Source of the DNA: Candidatus Gastranaerophilales bacterium
GTDB taxonomy: Bacteria; Cyanobacteriota; Vampirovibrionia; Gastranaerophilales; Gastranaerophilaceae
Length of the DNA: 44,525 bases
NCBI GenBank assembly: GCA_947625345.1
Contig: CANQNX010000006.1
Location: forward strand, 1 to 44,525
Direction: 5' to 3'
In this document: in pieces, positions 1 through 10,504 of the stretch
Layout of the letters: each line of letters opens with the position of its first letter
Numbering within the stretch: position 1 is the stretch's first letter
Notes under the pieces: model-generated
Databases searched by the model: none
Seen by the model: the letters and a program-made list of their open reading frames with translations, nothing else
Told to the model about the DNA's origin: nothing
Made by a program: the position numbers and the translations under genes

Positions 1-42
1 ATATTAAGATTATATAAAGGCACTTTAAAGGTGTGCTAAACT

Positions 43-48
43 TATAAT
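43..48 (+). promoter_or_regulatory. Probable -10 box of the aminotransferase gene
   Basis: A perfect TATAAT lies here with no convincing -35 hexamer 17 bases upstream. Transcription would begin at about 55, leaving a leader of about 20 bases that carries the AAGGAG ribosome binding site at 65-70. This placement supports the start codon at 77 rather than the in-frame ATG at 56. Confidence 0.4.
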
Positions 49-76
49 ATGGGGTATGAAAGTTAAGGAGAGAAAA

Positions 77-1195
77 ATGATTCCGATTTTAGATTCAAAA
101 AGACAATATGCAAAAATAGGTAAAGAGATTGAAAAAGAAGTTATTGAAGTATTATCTTCAGGTCAATATATTTTGGGAAAACATAATAAAGCATTCCAAA
201 GTGAATTTTCGGAATTTGTCGGAACAAAATATTCGGTAGGGTTAAATTCAGGCACTGATGCACTTCATTTAGCTTTAAGAGCCTTAGATATAGGCAGAGG
301 TGATGAAGTAATAACAACTGCATTTACTTTTGTAGCGACAGCGAGTGCTATAGGTTTAGCAGGTGCAACTCCTGTTTTTGTAGATATCAACCCAGATACA
401 TTTAATATTGATGCCAATAAAATTGAAGCGGCTATAACTTCAAAGACAAAAGCAATAATACCCGTACATTTATACGGTCAGCCTGCTGAAATGGATAAAA
501 TAATGGATATAGCAAAACGACATAATTTAAAAGTCGTAGAAGATTGCTGTCAAGCTATAGGAGCGGAATTTAAAGGACAAAAAGTAGGTTCCTTTGGCGA
601 TATCGGTTGCTTTAGCTTTTATCCGACAAAAAATTTAGGCGGTATGGGCGACGGCGGTATGATAACTTGCAATGATGAAAATCTTTATAACAGAATTATT
701 GCTCTAAGAAACCACGGTGGTGCCATTAGATATTATCATGATGAACTCGGTGTTAACTCAAGACTTGATGAAATTCAGGCAGCTATCTTAAGAGTTAAAA
801 TGCCTTATATTAATGAATGGAATGAAAAAAGAAGAGAAAATGCATACAGATATAATGAAATGTTTTCTAAATATCCCGAAATTTTAACTCCTAAAGAAGT
901 TGAAAATTCATACTGTGTATATCATCAATACACAATAAGAATTGAAAACAGAGACGAAGTACATAAACTTCTGCAAGAAAACGGCATAGGGGCAATGATT
1001 TATTATCCAGTACCTCTTCATTTACAAAAATTACATAAAGAATTAGGCTACAAAGAAGGCGACTTGCCGTTAACGGAAAAAGATACAAAACTTGTTATGT
1101 CCCTGCCGATGTTCCCTGAAATTACTCCTGAAGAACAGCAAACAGTTGTTGATACTGTTGTTAAATGTTTAAACATGACAAAACAAACAGTTTAA
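77..1195 (+). CDS. DegT/DnrJ/EryC1/StrS-family PLP aminotransferase
   Basis: A 372-residue protein of the sugar-nucleotide aminotransferase family, which transfers an amino group to a keto-sugar nucleotide for cell-surface glycans. It opens with the family N-terminus MIPILDSKRQY. It has the SGTDAL cofactor-binding turn, the ED pair (Asp156) that contacts the pyridine nitrogen, and the Schiff-base lysine K185 in the run SFYPTKNLGGMG. Length is normal. I chose the ATG at 77 because AAGGAG lies six bases before it; an in-frame ATG at 56 has no binding site. The nearest relatives are likely WbpE/WlbC/FdtB-like enzymes making 3-amino sugars, but no other sugar gene is in the window, so the substrate is open. 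A hairpin terminator follows. Confidence 0.88.
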   Translation: MIPILDSKRQYAKIGKEIEKEVIEVLSSGQYILGKHNKAFQSEFSEFVGTKYSVGLNSGTDALHLALRALDIGRGDEVITTAFTFVATASAIGLAGATPVFVDINPDTFNIDANKIEAAITSKTKAIIPVHLYGQPAEMDKIMDIAKRHNLKVVEDCCQAIGAEFKGQKVGSFGDIGCFSFYPTKNLGGMGDGGMITCNDENLYNRIIALRNHGGAIRYYHDELGVNSRLDEIQAAILRVKMPYINEWNEKRRENAYRYNEMFSKYPEILTPKEVENSYCVYHQYTIRIENRDEVHKLLQENGIGAMIYYPVPLHLQKLHKELGYKEGDLPLTEKDTKLVMSLPMFPEITPEEQQTVVDTVVKCLNMTKQTV

Positions 1196-1221
1196 AATCT
1201 TAAAATTAAATAAGCATAAAT

Positions 1222-1253
1222 TAAACAGGCATGAATTAAATCATGCCTGTTTA
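1222..1253 (+). terminator. Hairpin terminator after the aminotransferase
   Basis: AAACAGGCATGA pairs perfectly with TCATGCCTGTTT around a six-base ATTAAA loop. The downstream T run is weak (TTTATATTT), so termination may be inefficient or factor-assisted. The shared 15-base element begins a few bases later. Confidence 0.7.
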
Positions 1254-1257
1254 TATT

Positions 1258-1272
1258 TAATCTATTGCCGCA
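1258..1272 (+). promoter_or_regulatory. Shared 15-base upstream element, copy 1 (before dnaK)
   Basis: TAATCTATTGCCGCA. It matches 13494-13508 and 14871-14885 with only two variable positions among the three copies. It ends 113 bases before the dnaK start and about 50 bases before the dnaK -35 box, in intergenic sequence. The spacing would suit a regulator site. Function is inferred only from recurrence. Confidence 0.5.
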
Positions 1273-1323
1273 CAATTTTATTGAAACTGAAATATTAATT
1301 TTTTGTTTATTTTTTAAAGAAAG

Positions 1324-1352
1324 TTGAAAAACGGTGTTATAAAAAATATAGA
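1324..1352 (+). promoter_or_regulatory. dnaK promoter (sigma-70 type)
   Basis: TTGAAA at 1324-1329 and TATAGA at 1347-1352 are separated by exactly 17 bases. No CIRCE inverted repeat (TTAGCACTC-N9-GAGTGCTAA) is present, so HrcA control is not indicated. Confidence 0.65.
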
Positions 1353-1367
1353 GAAAAAATTAATTAA

Positions 1368-3224
<1,857 letters not shown>

Positions 3225-3256
3225 ATTTAATAAGAAAAATATAAAAGATTAAACTT

Positions 3257-3296
3257 AAACCCTAAAATCAAATTAAAATTGGTTTTAGGGTTTTTT
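3257..3296. terminator. Bidirectional terminator between dnaK and the carbonic anhydrase gene
   Basis: AAACCCTAAAATCAA pairs with TTGGTTTTAGGGTTT through one wobble pair, with a seven-base loop, followed on the + strand by T6. It sits between convergent genes. On the minus strand the stem end also gives TTT, so it probably serves both. Confidence 0.8.
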
Positions 3297-3314
3297 ATAA
3301 CTTTAGAAATTATT

Positions 3315-3890
3315 TTACATAACATCCACAAGTCCTGTCTCGTGGTCAAAGTGGCATTTTGCTATATAAAGTTTTTTATTTTTTACTGCATTATTAATTA
3401 TCACGGAATGTTTCATCAGATAATCTTCAACCCATTTTGTATGTTCTCTGGCAAAGAAATTATGACAAGTTATATCTTCTTTTTTATCCAATACAGGGTA
3501 GACACATTTCATAATTGAAGAAAAATCCGAAGTCGGCTCGGGGTAATGTTCTTTTGCATATTTCATAACACCGCAATCATCGTGACCTAACAGTATTAAT
3601 AAAGGTACTTCAAGTTTTTTTACGGCATATTCAACACTTTCCACTATATTCGCACCCACTGTCATGCCTGCTACTCTAATAACAAAGAGTTCACCTATTC
3701 CGCAATCAAAAATTATTTCCGGTACCACTCTTGAATCAGAACACGTAAGTACAATAGCATAAGGTTCCTGATGAAAAGCATATTTTTTAAGCGTATCAAG
3801 AGTCATATTTTTCGTGGTCGGGGTTGAATTTACAAAGTTTTTATTACCATTAAGAAGTTTATTTAATTCTGTTTTTGCTTTATCAATCAT
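3315..3890 (-). CDS. Beta-class carbonic anhydrase
   Basis: A 191-residue beta-carbonic anhydrase, interconverting CO2 and bicarbonate in the cytosol. The zinc-site residues are all visible: C50-x-D52-x-R54 in the TCSDSR motif, then H103 and C106 in GHDDCGV. This is the last gene of a five-gene minus-strand operon, 27 bases after the thioesterase gene, with AGGA eight bases before its ATG. Bicarbonate supply for carboxylating enzymes is the usual role of such genes in anaerobes; nothing here shows a carboxysome or CO2-concentrating function. The family call is firm from the motifs. Confidence 0.93.
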   Translation of the reverse strand: MIDKAKTELNKLLNGNKNFVNSTPTTKNMTLDTLKKYAFHQEPYAIVLTCSDSRVVPEIIFDCGIGELFVIRVAGMTVGANIVESVEYAVKKLEVPLLILLGHDDCGVMKYAKEHYPEPTSDFSSIMKCVYPVLDKKEDITCHNFFAREHTKWVEDYLMKHSVIINNAVKNKKLYIAKCHFDHETGLVDVM

Positions 3891-3917
3891 ATTAAAATCC
3901 TGTTAAAAGCTAATAAT

Positions 3918-4334
3918 CTAATCTGAAGAAAGAATACTTAAGAATTTATCATACATTTGCTGAGGCATTTTTCGATACATTTTATTTGTTTTAGAATCAA
4001 AAACCACAATAGTAGTGTGTGCAATAACTCTTAATGTTTGAGTTTCTTTTTCAAAAACCTTATGTTCAAACGTAACACTTAACGGTTTAACTTCAACTGC
4101 TTTAGTTTTTATAATTATTCGCTCATTCATTTTTGCTGAAGATTTGTATCTTATGTTTAGTTCAACGACAGGGAACAAAAAATTATTACTTTCAAGTTCT
4201 TCAAGTTTCAAACCTGCTTTTTCAACGAGTTCAACTCTTGCCGCCTCAAACCATTTAGTATAAGCACCATGCCACACAACACCGTATGAATCAGTATCAC
4301 TATATAAAACTCTTATTTCCTGAATATATTCCAA
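3918..4334 (-). CDS. Hotdog-fold acyl-CoA thioesterase (YbgC/FadM-like)
   Basis: A 138-residue single hotdog-domain protein. The N-terminal motif YSDTDSYGVVWHGAYTKWFE matches the 4-hydroxybenzoyl-CoA thioesterase/YbgC group, whose conserved Asp in the DTD segment is catalytic, so it should hydrolyse acyl-CoA thioesters. The start codon is TTG, supported by a strong AGGAG six bases upstream that overlaps the stop codon of the preceding TPR gene; the two are probably translationally coupled. No ATG fits as well. YbgC often accompanies Tol-Pal genes, but none are here. Substrate is unknown. Confidence 0.85.
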   Translation of the reverse strand: MEYIQEIRVLYSDTDSYGVVWHGAYTKWFEAARVELVEKAGLKLEELESNNFLFPVVELNIRYKSSAKMNERIIIKTKAVEVKPLSVTFEHKVFEKETQTLRVIAHTTIVVFDSKTNKMYRKMPQQMYDKFLSILSSD

Positions 4335-4343
4335 AATCTTCTC

Positions 4344-5936
4344 CTAAGTAAATAAGTCCTGAATTTTTTCTTCTATTTCAACGGGGTCCATTTCCTGAGT
4401 GTACTTATTAATATCTAAGGCCATTCTATATAATTTAGCAGCTTCAACTTTATCACCGGTAATAGCAATTGAACGTGCTAAGTTATAGTTTGCGAGTGCA
4501 TAGTTAGGATTAGACCTTCTTGCTGCTTCAAAGAGCTCTATTGCCTTTTTAACACGTCCTAAATCGTCTAAATATATAACTCCAAGGTTATTATATGCTA
4601 TATCATAAGTATTATCATATTTTATAGCCTTTTCATATTCTTTTATAGCCTCTTCAAGATTACCTTTACCCCAATATAAATAACCCAAATTACAATGTAA
4701 TCTTGCATTATATGGTGATGCTTCCAATGCTTTTTTATAAACTATTAAAGCATTATCATAAGAACCCTTTTCAAAAAAGACATTACCTAAATTTAAATAT
4801 ATATCTATATCCGAAGGATTCAAATTAAATGCATTTTGATATGAACTTACGGAAGCATCTAAATCCTTTGTATTTTCCTGAAAAATAAACCCTAAAGTTT
4901 GAGCTACAACACTTGTCCACTGAGGATTAGGATTTAAGGTAACGGCGGTTTGATAGTGTTCTATTGCTTCTTGAACTTCATTTTCAAGGTATAAATATTG
5001 TGCTATTCTGCAGTGGAAATCGGCAACATGCGGTTGCAATTCAATCAGTTTTCTGCATATTTCTATGGCATTTTTATAATCACCCAATTCTTCATATACA
5101 CGACATAAATAATAATATGCACGTACATTAAGACTGTCTAACCATATCGCCATTTTATACTCACAAATGGCATCATCATACCTTTTTAATTCAAAATAAA
5201 CTCTTCCTAAATTAATATATAATTCAACAAATCCGGGAGCTTTATCTATTGTTTCTCTATAGATATCAAGTATTTTTTCATTAAATCCATGACAAAATAT
5301 CATAATTGATGTCTTTAATAAAACAGGTATAAATTTAAGATATGACAACTTCCTTATAAATTCTTTCATTGCATACTTATCAAAAGGTAAAGTAAAAAAA
5401 GACATTAAATAATAATAAGTATTTTTAAACCAATTTTCTTTCTTTAAAAGATTGTTTATTGTGTATAACAACAAATAAGCACGTGAAGAACTAAAAGGTT
5501 TTACACAAACAGCCTTTTGCGCAAATTCAGTTGATTCAATAAAATCGCCTTTTCTCATGGAAATTTCTGCCATCATAAAATAAACTTCAGACATTTTCGG
5601 ATTATATTCCAATGCAAGTTTAAAATAATTAACAGCCTTATCCAATTCACGCTTATAATAAAAAGCCATGCCGATTTTATAATAAATTTCGGAACTTTCC
5701 ACACAAGATTCAAGAGCAAGCTGATATTCCGTAATTGCTTCATCTGCGTATTGTTTAACCTGATGAATATCAAGATGCCATTCCATGTACAAATCACCCA
5801 ATTTAACATGTAAATCGGTATTATTTTTATCCATAGATATAGCACTTTGACAGGTTTCTATAGCTTTTTGAATGTTACCTGTCTTGCGAAATTTTTCTAT
5901 CTGTTTTCTTATTTTATTTTTATCGGTATTGTTCAT
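4344..5936 (-). CDS. Large tetratricopeptide-repeat protein
   Basis: A 530-residue protein made almost entirely of TPR units, a helical scaffold for protein-protein contacts. Typical repeats are visible as A..L(G)..Y...G.Y..A...Y..AL...P, for example around NLGNVFFEKGSYDNALIVYK and NLGYLYWGKGNLEEAIKEYE. I estimate ten or more repeats. There is no signal peptide or membrane helix. A less regular, aromatic-rich segment at roughly 165-205 (KENWFKNTYYYLMSFFTLPF) interrupts the array. It lies 38 bases after the second M16 gene and nine bases before the thioesterase gene. Its start has only a weak ribosome site. Partner unknown; it may organise the operon products. Confidence 0.85.
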   Translation of the reverse strand: MNNTDKNKIRKQIEKFRKTGNIQKAIETCQSAISMDKNNTDLHVKLGDLYMEWHLDIHQVKQYADEAITEYQLALESCVESSEIYYKIGMAFYYKRELDKAVNYFKLALEYNPKMSEVYFMMAEISMRKGDFIESTEFAQKAVCVKPFSSSRAYLLLYTINNLLKKENWFKNTYYYLMSFFTLPFDKYAMKEFIRKLSYLKFIPVLLKTSIMIFCHGFNEKILDIYRETIDKAPGFVELYINLGRVYFELKRYDDAICEYKMAIWLDSLNVRAYYYLCRVYEELGDYKNAIEICRKLIELQPHVADFHCRIAQYLYLENEVQEAIEHYQTAVTLNPNPQWTSVVAQTLGFIFQENTKDLDASVSSYQNAFNLNPSDIDIYLNLGNVFFEKGSYDNALIVYKKALEASPYNARLHCNLGYLYWGKGNLEEAIKEYEKAIKYDNTYDIAYNNLGVIYLDDLGRVKKAIELFEAARRSNPNYALANYNLARSIAITGDKVEAAKLYRMALDINKYTQEMDPVEIEEKIQDLFT

Positions 5937-5974
5937 TTTTATATGTCGATTTTAACATATTTTATTATATTTTT

Positions 5975-7213
5975 TCAATTCGTTGCTATATTTTTCAAAT
6001 ATTTCTCAGGTGCTAAAATACATAACGCATTTGGGGTTGAAAAATATTTATCTGCCGTATTTATTATATCTTCTTTTGTTGCAGCTTGAATATTTTTTAT
6101 GAGTTTTTCTTCAAAATCATATCCTAAACCTAAGAACTCATAATAACCCGACAAATTTGCTTCCAAAAGATTTGTTTCAGTGTAAAACTGTCTTTTACCC
6201 ACGGCGTTATTTTTAGCATTCTCAAGTTCTTCATCGGATATTAATTCTTTCATTATTTTATTTATCTCAGTTTTAAAACCATCTAACGAAGTTTTAATAT
6301 TTTTCGGTTCGGTTGCAATATAGACAAAGAAATTTCCGCATAAAGTAAAAGGTTCAAAGACACTTCTCACTGTATATGCAAGACCTTTTTTTTCTCTTAA
6401 TTCAAGAAACAATCTTGAAGATAAACCTGATGACCCTAAGATAGTATTCAAAAGTATTATCTTAGGATAATCTTCACAATATACGGAAGGGAAATGCCAT
6501 CCCTGAAATATTTGAGCCTGATTAGCATCTTCTTTTTCAACAAAAGATACTCTGTTCTCTTTTATGGGTTCTACTTTTTTTCTTTTATCATCTTCTTCTA
6601 TACTTTTTAAATTTAAAAAATGCTTCTCCAATAAAGGCTTTAATTCTTTGGAATCAAGCCCTGATACCACTGATATATTTTTCTTAAATTTATATTTCAC
6701 ATCGTTAAATACATTAAATAAGTCATCTTTATTAATAGAATCAATGCTTTCAAGTATTTCTTTTCTGCCGACGGAATAAGGATGCCCCTTAAACATTGTT
6801 CTGTAAAATTCATCCTGAGCTTTTATTTTGGCAGAATCCAAATCTGCTTCAAATTCTCCTTTAATTTTAAAGACTTCTTTTTCCAAATCATCAAAAGTTG
6901 AATTATTGATAATATCTTCCGTTATTTCAAGACCGGAATTAATATCTTCATTAAGACATAACAGTTTAAATTTTATATAATCCGCTTTTTTATCTATGCT
7001 TAAATCAATGGCATTTTCGTCAAGAATATTAGCTATTTCCTCTGAACTTTTAGTTTTTGTTCCTTTTAAAAATAATCTTGATAAAAGATAATAAATACCT
7101 GTCTTTTTTTCATCTTCATTTAGTTTAACATACATTATAACAGCCGTTCTCGGGGTATTATTATTTTTCTTTATAATTACGTTAATTCCGTTCGTAAGTG
7201 TATATTTTTCCAT
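5975..7213 (-). CDS. M16-family peptidase homologue lacking the zinc motif
   Basis: A 412-residue member of the insulinase/processing-peptidase (M16) family. The fold is recognisable from LTNGINVIIKKNNN at the N-terminus and the FLELREKKGLAYTVRS segment of the C-terminal half. Where the active enzyme has HFLEH this protein reads YYLLS (residues 41-45), so zinc binding and catalysis are lost. In this family an active subunit commonly pairs with an inactive one, and the active paralogue lies immediately upstream with a 12-base gap and a good AAGGA site. I infer a heterodimer in which this subunit helps hold the substrate. Confidence 0.9.
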   Translation of the reverse strand: MEKYTLTNGINVIIKKNNNTPRTAVIMYVKLNEDEKKTGIYYLLSRLFLKGTKTKSSEEIANILDENAIDLSIDKKADYIKFKLLCLNEDINSGLEITEDIINNSTFDDLEKEVFKIKGEFEADLDSAKIKAQDEFYRTMFKGHPYSVGRKEILESIDSINKDDLFNVFNDVKYKFKKNISVVSGLDSKELKPLLEKHFLNLKSIEEDDKRKKVEPIKENRVSFVEKEDANQAQIFQGWHFPSVYCEDYPKIILLNTILGSSGLSSRLFLELREKKGLAYTVRSVFEPFTLCGNFFVYIATEPKNIKTSLDGFKTEINKIMKELISDEELENAKNNAVGKRQFYTETNLLEANLSGYYEFLGLGYDFEEKLIKNIQAATKEDIINTADKYFSTPNALCILAPEKYLKNIATN

Positions 7214-7225
7214 ATTTTTTCCTTT

Positions 7226-8569
7226 TTATTTCATACTTTCAGGCAATAAAATTGATATCACCGCTTTATCCAAACTTAAGTACTTATTTGCAGTATCTTT
7301 AATGTCATCTAATGTTATCGAATCAATTATCTTTACATATTCCTCAACACATTCAAGATTATTGCATACAGTCATATAATAACCGATTGTATCTGCAATA
7401 TCTGAAACGGTTTCAGAGTTTTCCGCAAAACTGACCTTTAGTTTTTTCTTTGCTTTGTTAAGTTCTCTTTCACTTATCCCGTTAATTAATAAGTCTTTTA
7501 ATTGTTCTTCAATAAGATTAACCGCTTCATCTTTATTTTCAGGCTTAAAATTAGCTTGAATAAAGAAGTTACCGCCATCTCTGAATGAATAATAATCCGT
7601 TGACACAATATTAAATATGGAATTATCAGTTTTTTCAATTAAGTTTTGATATAATCTTGAACTGTATCCTTCACCTAAAATTATACCTATCATCTCAAGT
7701 ATTGTATTATTTTTAATATCTTTTGCTTCGGGACAAAGATAACCGAACATCAAAAATCCCGTATTAATTTGTGAATATTTTACAACCGTTTTTTGAGTTT
7801 GAACCGGTTTATCAATTTCATAAATATTTGTATTGTTATTTTGTCTGTTTTTAAAATCAAACTCTTTAACAATCATAGGTAATATTTCATCCGGATTTAC
7901 ATCACCTGCTATTATGGTTGTAATATTTGAAGGTGTATAATATTTTTTATAATAATTAAGTACATCTTCTCTTTTAACCTGAGATATAATTTGTTCATTA
8001 CCTATAACATCCCGTTTATAAGGATGTGATGTATACATATTGGCATTCAAATTGTTATAAACCGTAGTCCAAGGTTGGTCTTTGCGCATCCTTATTTCTT
8101 CAATAACCACATGACGTTCTCTTTTTGTTGTTATATTCGGATTGTTTAAGTCAAAAGGTTCACCGATTTCATTATCAGGTATAACAGGATTCAGCATCAT
8201 ATCCGCATGAAGTTCTAACGTGTCCTTAAAATTCTTATCCCCTGTACCTTTAGGAATAGTAACATAATAAAAAGTATAATCTTTCCAAGTTGCAGCATTA
8301 ACTATTGCACCTCTTGATTCAAGAATTCTGTCAAATTCTCCGGCTTTATGTTTATTTGTTCCTTTAAACATAAGGTGTTCAAGGAAATGAGATATTCCGT
8401 TATTTTCATCATTTTCATTAATTGAGCCTGTCTTAACCCAGCTGCTTATATTTAAAAGTTCTCCTCTTTTATAAGCAAAAACTATTTTATGTCCGCATTC
8501 TCTTTCATATATTTCCACGGGTTTTTCAAGATAAGGATAATTAACCTTAATTTTTTTCATATTTTCCAT
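7226..8569 (-). CDS. M16-family zinc metallopeptidase (active subunit)
   Basis: A 447-residue M16 peptidase, the first gene of the five-gene operon. The inverted zinc motif HFLEH (H61, E64, H65) is intact, and the downstream glutamate lies in HVVIEEIR (E157 or E158). The C-terminal half has the YSSRLYQNLIEKT segment seen in M16B enzymes. Between the two motifs there is a short insertion (around GEPFDLNNPNITTKR). I place the start at the ATG preceded by CGAGG with a six-base gap; a longer in-frame opening of 21 codons has no ribosome site. No signal peptide is present, so it is probably cytosolic. Likely role: degradation or processing of peptides with its inactive neighbour. Confidence 0.93.
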   Translation of the reverse strand: MENMKKIKVNYPYLEKPVEIYERECGHKIVFAYKRGELLNISSWVKTGSINENDENNGISHFLEHLMFKGTNKHKAGEFDRILESRGAIVNAATWKDYTFYYVTIPKGTGDKNFKDTLELHADMMLNPVIPDNEIGEPFDLNNPNITTKRERHVVIEEIRMRKDQPWTTVYNNLNANMYTSHPYKRDVIGNEQIISQVKREDVLNYYKKYYTPSNITTIIAGDVNPDEILPMIVKEFDFKNRQNNNTNIYEIDKPVQTQKTVVKYSQINTGFLMFGYLCPEAKDIKNNTILEMIGIILGEGYSSRLYQNLIEKTDNSIFNIVSTDYYSFRDGGNFFIQANFKPENKDEAVNLIEEQLKDLLINGISERELNKAKKKLKVSFAENSETVSDIADTIGYYMTVCNNLECVEEYVKIIDSITLDDIKDTANKYLSLDKAVISILLPESMK

Positions 8570-8689
8570 AATTAACCTCGATTCTTTATACATTTTATCA
8601 GATTTTACATTAATTTCATATTTAAAGCGCAAATTTTTTTTTGTCCGTTTTTTAGTCCGAATATAAAATAGAAATCAAAGGAAAAATTC

Positions 8690-9094
8690 ATGAATATTTC
8701 ACCCGTATCATTCGGCTCATTAATGGTATGTCATATAAAAGATAACAAACCGCATGCTCCTATTCCTGCACTTGTTGAGGTTTCTTTTTTAAATAATCAG
8801 TCACTTAAAAAATATTCTCTTCAACCTACAAGAGTATATCCGGAAATAATTGACGGAACTATTAATAATGCAAACAAAAAATTTGCAATGGAATTAGATA
8901 ATAAATATAAAAAAGAATTACCCAAGCATTCTAAAGATGTTATTTTAACAGAAGTTGATGCGTATATAAATCCTAAAGATACGGAAAAAAGATATTTTAT
9001 TACTGCAGCTACCGAGGATGATGAAAAGAAAATCCATAAATATTTAAGTCAAACAAGCGGATTTCTCACGGCAAAATTTAAATACAGAAAATAA
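8690..9094 (+). CDS. Hypothetical protein with an N-terminal PVSFG motif
   Basis: A 134-residue soluble protein that I do not recognise. AAAGGA lies seven bases before ATG. It begins MNISPVSFG, a pattern shared in loose form with the unrelated protein encoded at 14267-14794 (MLINNNVSFG). There is no signal peptide or transmembrane segment; the composition is lysine-rich and the tail is basic (KFKYRK). It is transcribed divergently from the M16 operon and stands alone. Its stop codon abuts the stop of the convergent DUF4127 gene with no base between. The ORF is supported by the ribosome site and its fit into the gap between neighbours. Function unknown. Confidence 0.7.
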   Translation: MNISPVSFGSLMVCHIKDNKPHAPIPALVEVSFLNNQSLKKYSLQPTRVYPEIIDGTINNANKKFAMELDNKYKKELPKHSKDVILTEVDAYINPKDTEKRYFITAATEDDEKKIHKYLSQTSGFLTAKFKYRK

Positions 9095-10498
9095 TTATAT
9101 ATTAATTCCAACCTCAAAAAAACGATTCCAAGGGAAATAATATTTAATATTCTTTTGATTTATATTAAATTTGCCTGATAAAATATTTTCATATTTAACC
9201 ATTTTTTCTTTTACTATATTGTTTTTTAAATTATCCGAATTATTTCTTATTTCATTTCTTATATTAGCCTGATATGCCCAGTCATCAAGAAATCTTATTA
9301 ATTGAAGTCTTTTAAAAGCTTTTTTGTCCGGATTTTTGGCTTTATAATATGTCATTGCAGCAGAAATTGAACTTCCTAAAGTATTTCCCGTGGTATTCCA
9401 TCCGGCATATCCGTAAAACTCCTTCAAGTCAGTATTTTTTAAAAATGATAATACAAAATTATTATCACCTCCGTTGGCATTTAATATATCGGCTATAAAA
9501 TAAGGTTTATCAAACGGTTTAAAACTGCCTTCATATAAAGGAACATCAACCCCCATAACAAGTTCACCCTGTTCGTTCTTAAAATTATTAACGTAAAGAA
9601 CCATATCACATTCATCAAAACTTGAAACTTCACCGCCGGATAGCTCTATCTGAGATTCCACCGATTCTGATACACTTATATCTTCATATTTTGAAATTTT
9701 ATCTATACTTTCCATAAAACTGTACACAGGCGCTATTTTTACTTTTTTATCAGAATTTATAGCCCTTGATAACAGTGTTAAGGGTATTTCATCCGCACCC
9801 GTTTTTATAAAAATATTTTCCTCTGATTCGGAATATAATTTTAACTCTTCTGCTTCTTTAACATTTAAACCATACTCGGCACAATCATCTTTTGAAAATA
9901 CCAAAGTATCAAAATATCCCTGCTTTTTTAATTCAATATAGTATTTATTTATTTCAAAATTTCTTTTTCTGCCTTCAAGATAGTCTTTCAAAATATTTTC
10001 AGGAATTTCTTTTAATGCTTGTTCGATTTTTTTATCGCAATCACTTACAAAAGTTTTTTCTTTTTTATGTAAATTATATGAATATTCAAAAATTTTCTTT
10101 CCGTATAAGTTGTAGTAATCTTTTTCTTCTTCGTTGAAATTATTGTCAGGAATACGCATTATACTTGAGAATGCATAAACTTTTGCCTTTAATTTTTTTG
10201 TTTTTAATATAAATTCATCTATTCTTTTTTTGATGATATCAATATTATCAAGACTTCTTCTTGATGATATTAATCCGCCATAAGCTAATGTATCCAAGGA
10301 AACTATGATTATATCAATATTTTTTAATTCACTGAGCCAATTATATATTCCCTTTATATCCGCAGGCTTATTTAAATTACCCAATAACATTTTATCTGGA
10401 AGAAATAATTTATAACTTTTATCACAGGAAATAATATCTTTAGGTAATTCATAACAAACATTTCTGTCATCTATGGGAATAAAAGCAATATTTTTCAT
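9095..10498 (-). CDS. DUF4127-family protein
   Basis: A 467-residue protein that resembles the uncharacterised DUF4127 family, known mostly from Firmicutes. Family-like segments are FIPIDDRNVCYELPKD at the N-terminus, SLDTLAYGGLISSR near residue 70, and the later NANGGDNNFV and GYAGWNTTGNTLG, rich in Asp, Asn and Gly and suggestive of a ligand or active site. No signal peptide is seen. It is the last gene of an operon with two WYL regulators. Its GGAG site overlaps the end of the upstream WYL gene and the intergenic gap is six bases. The context suggests that the regulators control or sense something tied to this protein. Biochemical function is unknown. Confidence 0.82.
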   Translation of the reverse strand: MKNIAFIPIDDRNVCYELPKDIISCDKSYKLFLPDKMLLGNLNKPADIKGIYNWLSELKNIDIIIVSLDTLAYGGLISSRRSLDNIDIIKKRIDEFILKTKKLKAKVYAFSSIMRIPDNNFNEEEKDYYNLYGKKIFEYSYNLHKKEKTFVSDCDKKIEQALKEIPENILKDYLEGRKRNFEINKYYIELKKQGYFDTLVFSKDDCAEYGLNVKEAEELKLYSESEENIFIKTGADEIPLTLLSRAINSDKKVKIAPVYSFMESIDKISKYEDISVSESVESQIELSGGEVSSFDECDMVLYVNNFKNEQGELVMGVDVPLYEGSFKPFDKPYFIADILNANGGDNNFVLSFLKNTDLKEFYGYAGWNTTGNTLGSSISAAMTYYKAKNPDKKAFKRLQLIRFLDDWAYQANIRNEIRNNSDNLKNNIVKEKMVKYENILSGKFNINQKNIKYYFPWNRFFEVGINI

Positions 10499-10504
10499 AA
10501 TGAA

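Noticed and set aside
3279-3518. Plus-strand ORF of 79 codons over the carbonic anhydrase gene
   Set aside because: It is antisense to a clear beta-carbonic anhydrase, starts inside the terminator loop and has no recognisable protein.
5847-6089. Plus-strand ORF of 80 codons
   Set aside because: Antisense to the TPR and M16 genes, hydrophobic from A/T-rich reverse coding, with no ribosome site.
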